A stretch of 64,000 nucleotides of DNA from Pseudisothecium myosuroides. Taxonomy: Eukaryota; Streptophyta; Bryopsida; Hypnales; Lembophyllaceae. The DNA is taken from assembly GCA_951799445.1 (NCBI GenBank), contig OX637293.1, forward strand, positions 27,218,001 through 27,282,000. The letters run 5' to 3'. Positions 58,261 through 64,000 of the stretch are shown piece after piece. The stretch's first letter is position 1. Every line of letters starts with the position of its first letter. The translations under genes were made by a program, and so were the position numbers. Below the pieces are notes generated by a model. That model was not told where the DNA came from, did not search any database, and was given only the letters and a program-made list of their open reading frames with translations.

Positions 58261-61200
58261 TCTTAGAGGTTCATGGAAGGAACATAGGGGTTCCTCTTTT
58301 TACATAGTTAAGGACGTTAGAAATGACGCCAACTACTCAGTCTACCCTCGACATAGGATAGATAGTTAGGAAGTTAGAGTTTTACCATTACCCCTGAGCA
58401 TTGCAGTTACCTTGTGAGTTACTACATGCATTCTAATTATTCGCTGCCATCCACGACACTTAGGAAACGTTAGCAAAAAAGATCCATTGCTTGGAAGGCA
58501 CAGTGGACCGCGCTCACATCACCCCCATATATTAAAAAATGTGGATAAAGGCATAGAACCTGGTCGGTGTTCGCTCGATTACCAAGGGTGGGTAATCCAG
58601 CGCCCACAAAGGCCCAAAAGGCCGGTAAAGCAAAAGGCGCGGAGGAGAAGCTCAATATTAGAAACGAGCTCAAGATAATCACCGCTCCCCCCGAAGTCTA
58701 CAAGATATGGAGCGAGGTGATAACCAGATCCGCACACGGGAAACTTCTTGACCCTGATACGTTGATGAAATTTAACGAGAAGTCCAGCTAGAAGTCAGAG
58801 AATGGCAACCGGACGCACGAATTCTTCAAGTGGCTAGGGAATCTCACTTACAATGATCTCACCAAACTCGCCAAGCACCTTCTCCATGAAGACACAAAGC
58901 CAATAAACGAGAATTACCCTAAGGTGACAATCAAGGCTGTCACTTCTGTTCTCGAGAGCTGCTACACTCACAAGGAGTGGGTCAAACGCCGGAAGCGCAA
59001 GTACCTTGTCAAAAGGGAACTGCATTTGATTGAACCAGAGCTTGGGTTATTGAATGGCTTTGACGAAATCAATCATGAGAAGTAGAGATAGTTCAAACGC
59101 AGCCGGAATATTACAAGTGCGACGATGAACGTCTTGTTGGAGCAGCTGGGAGTTGACTACTAGATGGAGGCCAAGAACACTAGGGCCAAAAACAAGTCGG
59201 CTGAGGAGATGTCGCCGTACGCCGCAGAATTCTTCAGAGTGTTCATGGCACGGCGGTCTAACTTCGTTCCCACAATGTCTACCGCGCACTACCGGCCATA
59301 CAACATCGTGAATGAGAAGCACGCAAACTGGCCAAAAGGGGTGTGGACGGAGACCACGGCGAGCAACATCAAATTCGCAGTGGTGGACTTCCGGTACACG
59401 CCCCTCATGGCCAACAAGGGTAAGGCCACGCTGACGATGCCATATTTCTTCGCCGTGATGAAATCCTTCCAGGAGAAGAAGCAGCCGAGGCTAGAAGAAA
59501 TCAACGCGTGGCTGTTGATCTGCTCGGACTTGACTGAGCAAGCACAGGCTCTACACTACGTGCAGAGCAATGAGATTCTGAAGGGCTTCAAACTCGATTA
59601 TTCCGAGTACTGTCCGGCAAAGGCTGAGAGAATGGGGGACTATTCTGCTAACAATAGCAAGGCAATGGAGAAAGTCTACCTTGCATTCCTGCAGAACCCA
59701 AAAAACACAAACCTCGTAATACCAAAGCCCGCGTACTACGCTCCCGACACCGAAGTGTTCAACCATCCTCGGGCATACAATAAAGTGGAGTACAGAATCC
59801 ACAACACGGAGCTGCGGATGGAGCTCTTCTTAGGCTTATTGAGAAGATTCTGCATTGTCAGGAGTAGTGTGCTGTCGATGTTTGCAGGATCAAAATTTAC
59901 GTGCGTTGCCATGGTAAGCTTCATTTAGGTCGGGTCGACCTAACTTGTACAAGCCTGACGACGTATGAAATAATCTCTGCTGTATGTCTCTTTAGGTTGG
60001 GTCGACCTAATTGTACATCTGTGACTTGTCGGTTGCAACCACTGTACTTTGTGTTCAGGTCAAGCCGACCTGAATAGTTACTTCTGCATGTCTCGAGTAC
60101 TTACTTGTCTTGCACTTCTGCAGATGAGTGGACTTGTGTGTTTGTTGTGGGATTAGCTGAGGAGTCGGACCAGTGGACGTCTATCGCCCAGACGGCCAAG
60201 TACCTCGACAAGAATGACTTCCTGGCAGTTGGGTATTTCGTGGACGAGGAAAAATACAGCAGAAGACCTAGTGGGTCCGCAACACCGTCCTCTAGGAGAA
60301 GGCGCAAGTCCGCTTGGGACAAGCCCAACACATCGTCAAAGAAAAAACAGGTGTTGCACAACAACAGTGATGACGATGAGGACGAATCGGAGGAGGAGGA
60401 ATTGGATTATGGGCCCGACGACATCCCGGACGAACAGTTCACTCCTGTGAATCTGTCTCAGAGTGTTCGGGGGTCAGCATCGGATTCGTCGGCCCAGCCA
60501 ATTTTGACGCAACCGTCTTGCACGCCGACGCCTGCAACCTGACGTGGGAAGAGGAAGAGGAGAGGGATGGTGTACGATGATTGGGAGGACGAAATTGCTC
60601 AACTTAGAGCAGATCAGGTAAACGATCGACTCGATTCATTGAAAATGTACGCGGAGACGAACAAGAGAATGGATGATATTTCCGACCTGCTGCTGAGTTC
60701 AACGGCGAAGAGTGAAAACCAATTCACGGCGCTCATGAACCAGCTTGCAGGTGTTCTGCCTATCAACTCAGCAATGCCGGCTCAAGAGAATCCGCAGCTG
60801 GCGATCCAGGCTCCTTTGATTGCACCAATATTTGGAGAAGGGTCATCTTCGCAGGGACGTTTTAGTGTGCCTGTTTTTCCAGTTCTTCCAGTACTGCCTG
60901 CTCTGCCTGGTCCTACTCCTGCTCCTCCTGCTTCTGCTCCTTCTACTGCGGCTCCCGGAATTGTTACACCTCCTCCTCCAGCTCTTCCGAATGAAGTCTG
61001 CCCCAACACCCCTCCGCCGCCACCGGAGACTGACGTTGTAGCTGGTGTAGAAATTGCAGTGGTCCCTTCGTCTGCAACATCCACCGTGCCAACGACTACA
61101 GATGACGCGTCTGCATTGCCTTCTCGGGAAGATCAACAGAATTCTCTGTTGCCTGGCCCAGACATGGCTGCAGGTTTTCACAAATAATCACTCGATGGCA

Positions 61201-62520
61201 TCTGTGTAGTTTTAGGTCGACTCGAGCTGATTTGTAACATAGTGTGTATATAGTTGTAGACTTTTAGTGACCGAAATCTAATGTTTTTATTCAGATCTGA
61301 TTTTGGACAGAACTGTAAAGCTCTACATTTTGACCATGATTTTGTAATCGAAAAGCTTTACTTCAGGAATTAATATACTTAGTTCTTACATAATTCGTTC
61401 TTGCATATTCCTTCATCGCAGGCTCAATCAAAATTGTAGATCTGCCGGCATCTGCCACTTTGGAAACTCCACGAAGCCCTCTTCCACAATCTCCCATCAA
61501 TATTTCAGAGGATGACAATCCTGTTGCAGTGGTTCATGCCGCGGGCCCACTTCATGGTTCGCATCCGCAAAGTAAACTGCCGGATGAGTCGGCCATTCCG
61601 ACCGCCATGCTCATGGAGGTGCTGATTCCAGAACCCGCCGTAGTCGTACCTAAAGTTTTCGTCGACCCGGCTGCTTCTTCTAGGAGACAGGTAATTCACA
61701 TTCTCATTGGCTTCTGACTTCATTACATTTTTGTTTTTTTCTTTCTCTTTGTTTCGATTAAGCCAACAGGTTAATTTTTGTTCCTTTGGCGTGAAATCCG
61801 AAATGTGTCAGTGCAGCATAGTAACTGGCTGCACATTTGTTCCTTTGATAGCAGGGATCGAGTCCTCCTTGTCTTCGTGGAGGAACATTGAGGGAAGTCA
61901 GAATTCCATTGACGTCCAGGGTGACAGAGAAGTGGCTCAACGTTGTCTTGGACCTGAATGGAATTCTTTGCATCTGCAAAGATGCAAAGTCCAAAGGGTT
62001 ATCTAAGCCCATTGGTGAGTCTAGGCAGCCGCACTCTGCCACGATTCCTGCGATTGTCGGACCTAAGGCAGTGTTCGTACGGCCAGGGTGCGCACAGTTC
62101 CTCCGAGAGTTAGGACAGATATCATTCGTGTCGGTCTGGAGCTCCATGAAGAAGTCCACCACCAAAGAAGTCAGCTTGTACCTCTTCGAGGATCAGGAGA
62201 AGCCTTTTCTTGTTTTAGCACAGGACGCCTGCACAACGTTGAAGTGCAGGGACGGTTTTGGTCACGTAACGACATACAAAGAGCCAGGCACAAACAAGGA
62301 ACTTTTCCTAAAAAAACTTAGTTATTTGTTCAGCGGCTTGCGGGGTAATTTCACGGCGGAAAATACCATTGTAGTAGACGACAGCCCAATTAAGCAAATA
62401 ATGAACAAGACGGAGAACGTAATTCTCCCTGACACTTGGAGTCAAAGAGGAAATGGTCCGAAGGACACGTTCCTCCTCGACGTATTCCTGCCCTGGTTTT
62501 GCCGAATACACGGCGCTTGA

Positions 62521-62991
62521 GATGGAGGGTTGAAATCGTTTCGGGAAAACAGTAAGGGAAAGATGGGGCGGCAAATGCTCTGCAACGAACGCAACCGTCG
62601 AGAGTACAATAGACTTATGGAGGTCGTTAGAATGTCCTCTAGTTTAAAATAGATAACGTTTTAAGGTTCCAGTGTTTAGGCCCAACCAAGCTTGGGGGCA
62701 ATTAGATCGCGGCCTTTTTTTACGCTTTTGCAGTTTAGATCGCATCGACCTCATCTGTACATAATTCTGATGCGTTATCTTTTTTCATTTTATAGCCACC
62801 ATTTTTGCAATAAATTGAACGGGAAAGCTTTATCACTACAATAATGACTATGTTGGTTTAGGTTGGGTCGACCTAATGTGCTGAGCTGGTTTGTCAAACT
62901 GATTTTTTTACATGGTTGTGGATTGTTCTTCTTTGTGTGAATCTCTCTCCCTGCCTCAATTGAATGTGTTCTAAACAACATTTGCTTCCAG
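62521..62991. other. Spacer or intron downstream of the FCP1-like exon
   Basis: It contains B palindromes at 62734 and 62857 and ends in an acceptor (TTGCTTCCAG, 62982-62991). It could be intergenic or an intron leading to the next exon. Confidence 0.4.
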
Positions 62992-63624
62992 AGTTTTCGC
63001 ACCGCAACCTCTCCACTGCAAGAAGCGAGTCTTACCAGCAAAGCGTCAGTGGACTCTTTCCTTGGCTATGGCCAAAACGCTATTTTCAGTACAGGGAACT
63101 TCCTCTGCTCCGCTGCTACGGCCAACTCAACAATGGACTTCTCAATAAAGCCCATAGAAGACGGTGTGGTCGACAGTCCCCCAAATGGAGCGCTCCCTCT
63201 TCCGAAGTCCTGCTCTCTGTCTCCTCTTAGGTTCAGAGATCCTAGTAGTTCGCGAATGTTGCCTTTGGCCTCGGAGAGAGTCACGCAACGAAGACTTTAC
63301 GAGGTTGCCGAAACTCCAGTCTCCATGACTAGGGTGATGTTAGAGCCCCCATCAAGTGATGGACTCGCTGGAGGCCCCTCTATGCCTTCGCCAGTCCCTC
63401 GTAACCGTGTCCGATCTCTAGGTGTGCGGAAGACCAAGACACACGAAAAAAATCCGCTGAGACCTTGTCCTCCTTCTGTTTACGATATGTGGGATCGAAA
63501 GTTCCTAGAATTGCAGAGGCTCCAGTGGTTTCGAGAATGCAAGGGGGGAAATAATACTGGGTACAGTCGTGGACCGGAGATGTTGAGGGCAAGGGAGTTG
63601 CAGAAGAGTAAATCGCACATATAG
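62992..63624 (+). CDS. Unknown Ser/Pro-rich ORF or exon at the right end of element B
   Basis: From the acceptor at 62991 an open frame of 211 codons ends in TAG at 63622. It reads SFRTATSPLQEASLTSKASV, then DSFLGYGQNAIFSTGNF, later RFRDPSSSRMLPLASERV, MTRVMLEPPSSDG, RPCPPSVYDMWDRKFLELQ, RLQWFRECKGGNN. It is Ser/Pro-rich with a basic, Trp-containing C-terminus. No family is recognised. Element A has an FCP1-like remnant in the matching position, so the two differ here. It may be a final exon whose upstream partner I could not identify. Confidence 0.45.
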   Translation, partial: SFRTATSPLQEASLTSKASVDSFLGYGQNAIFSTGNFLCSAATANSTMDFSIKPIEDGVVDSPPNGALPLPKSCSLSPLRFRDPSSSRMLPLASERVTQRRLYEVAETPVSMTRVMLEPPSSDGLAGGPSMPSPVPRNRVRSLGVRKTKTHEKNPLRPCPPSVYDMWDRKFLELQRLQWFRECKGGNNTGYSRGPEMLRARELQKSKSHI

Positions 63625-63976
63625 TGTCTGTTCATATTGTAGATTCAGAGTCTATACATACATGATAGCATTGTGCAGGGATTAAATAGAGCTCAACGCT
63701 AGAGTGAATCACACTCACGGCAGTTACATACATTTTCATGGTCTTTTTGTGAATCCAAGTGCAAATATATATACCCATTGTATGAATCATTCATACTTCA
63801 CTATAAATACAACAATTTTTAGGATGTATTTCAATTTGGTTGATGCATCTTAGATGATGTCTTGCAATTTTAGTTTTATATGCTTATGTTGTGTTCAACT
63901 TATTCGGGTTGTGGATGCTTTGGGATGAAACTTGGGCCAAAATGAAAACCTCGGCGACTCCCAATTCGGTGGAAAA

Positions 63977-63996
63977 CTCTCATTTTAATGAATATA
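63977..63996. repeat. Element B right terminal inverted repeat
   Basis: The reverse complement, TATATTCATTAAAATGAGAG, matches 39652-39671 at 19 of 20 positions. Only four bases of flank remain in the window. Confidence 0.7.
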
Positions 63997-64000
63997 GCGT

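Larger units (their letters stand above)
53564..58500. mobile_element. ~4.9-kb repeat-rich insertion inside an exon of the B giant gene
   Basis: The frame aligned to A (EFVTAMNNHFAMLDVVK versus AFQPSVATIFAGAK) stops at about 53,563. It resumes near 58,567-58,640 with sequence aligning to the next part of A's exon. The insert begins TGTGAGCTCCC, has a promoter-like CTATATAAGGGCC at 54,852, several tandem repeats and a Kozak-like CCACCATGGAGCACGAGG at 56,947, but no reverse transcriptase. An LTR retrotransposon derivative is plausible, yet no matching second LTR was found, so the class and right end are uncertain. It lacks B palindromes. Confidence 0.5.
51934..62520 (+). pseudogene. Giant ParB-like / methyltransferase-like / FCP1-like gene of element B, broken
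   Basis: Segments: 51934-53370, 53510-53563, [insertion], ~58567-59913, 60124-61173, 61422-61690, 61855-62520. The start is the ATG at 51935. The ParB-like region is textbook-like: ISIDQLIKQPAQLNMR, then FYLINRQHSVSASHMM, then WDCYVVWTKDDEK and YNRVNH. The methyltransferase-like part has FAVVDFRYTP at the catalytic-motif position and VLSMFAGSKFTCVAM, then VVGLAEESDQW, like motif I and the following strands. An acidic linker (SDDDEDESEEEELDYG) and Pro-rich stretch lead to the FCP1-like end (NVVLDLNGILCIC, FVSVWSSM, IVVDDSPIKQI). Breaks: frameshift near 52,330; TAA 52546, 52573; TAG 58789, 59083, 59089, 59161; TGA 60540. Introns carry B palindromes. Confidence 0.75.
43127..62876. repeat. Dispersed element-B palindromes, consensus TYAGGTCGANTCGACCTRA (about 22 sites)
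   Basis: Site starts: 43127, 43261, 43458, 43592, 43688, 43781, 43878 (DUF7869 5' intron); 51171, 51354, 51445, 51527, 51627, 51770, 51887 (giant-gene leader); 53379, 53445 (intron); 59924, 59991, 60054 (intron); 61211 (intron); 62734, 62857 (downstream). The arms TYAGGTCGA / TCGACCTRA are conserved and the middle base varies. None was seen in the 44.6-50.9 kb centre or in the 53.6-58.5 kb insertion. The positions correspond functionally to those of A's unrelated palindromes. Confidence 0.9.
39652..63996. mobile_element. Giant element B (24.3 kb), mirror-image relative of element A
   Basis: Terminal inverted repeats TATATTCATTAAAATGGGAG (39652-39671) and 63977-63996 match at 19 of 20 positions. 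The order is DUF7869 gene (-), telomere-like run, 177-bp satellite, then the giant ParB/methyltransferase/FCP1-like gene (+). This is element A reversed. A ~4.9-kb insertion splits the giant gene, so the original was about 19 kb. The genes carry many stops and frameshifts, so B is probably dead. Its own palindrome family replaces that of A. The right end lies 4 bp from the window edge, so the outer flank cannot be checked. Confidence 0.75.

Noticed and set aside
2125..59163. Genetic code with TAG/TAA as Gln, taken as established
   Set aside because: In-frame TGA stops also occur, several genes appear to end in TAG, and C-to-T decay of silenced transposons explains the pattern. Kept only as a testable alternative.
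60782..61181. Minus-strand Gly-rich and Arg-rich frames
   Set aside because: They are shadows of the Pro-rich coding stretch of the B giant gene on the plus strand.
11278..63996. Elements A and B as a recent inverted duplication
   Set aside because: Their proteins align only at low identity, termini and palindromes differ, and intron patterns differ. They are old relatives, not copies.

Overview
The window looks like nuclear DNA of a green plant lineage. Its introns are GT-AG, it holds short plant-type telomeric runs (TTTAGGG / CCCTAAA), a tRNA-Asp primer-binding site of plant LTR retrotransposons, and AT-rich satellites with 177-183 bp monomers. I cannot name the species. A seedless plant or a streptophyte alga is my best guess. 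I see no tRNA or rRNA gene and no clear housekeeping gene. Almost everything is mobile DNA nested in mobile DNA.

Layout. 1-4 kb: a partial minus-strand ORF, a cluster of GACC..GGTCGCC repeats, and a RING-type gene with one in-frame TAG. 4-8 kb: AT-rich ~409-bp tandem repeats containing two nested piggyBac-like elements (TTAA target). 8.1-8.9 kb: a coiled-coil gene. 9.1-11.3 kb: the 5' part of an LTR retrotransposon. 11,278-32,788: giant element A. 32.8-33.8 kb: a third piggyBac-like copy. 34-39.6 kb: a decayed hAT transposon. 39,652-63,996: giant element B, which fills the rest of the window.

Elements A and B are the main result. A has a perfect 26-bp terminal inverted repeat (TIR). B has a 20-bp TIR with 19 matches. 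Both may be flanked by TA. In mirror-image orientation they carry the same plan: a DUF7869-type gene (candidate DDE-like transposase) on one arm, a centre with telomere-like runs and ~180-bp satellites, and on the other arm a divergently transcribed giant gene. In A the giant gene encodes about 1,750 aa: a ParB-like domain, a beta-class amino-methyltransferase-like region, an acidic linker and a C-terminal FCP1-like HAD domain. Protein similarity between A and B is clear but low, so they are old relatives and not a recent duplication.

Each giant element has its own dispersed short palindrome. In A it is ATCGTGGGATCCCACGAT and variants (about 37 sites). In B it is TCAGGTCGACTCGACCTGA and variants (about 22 sites). 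They sit mainly in introns, 5' leaders and terminal regions. I saw none in the satellite centres, in the 5-kb insertion inside B, or outside the elements. A ParB-methyltransferase fusion together with element-specific palindromes suggests a self-recognition, self-marking or partition-like system. That is inference; the layout and the palindromes are directly visible.

Most long reading frames contain stops explained by C-to-T change (mainly CAG to TAG), so B and the hAT gene are probably dead. A is much better preserved.
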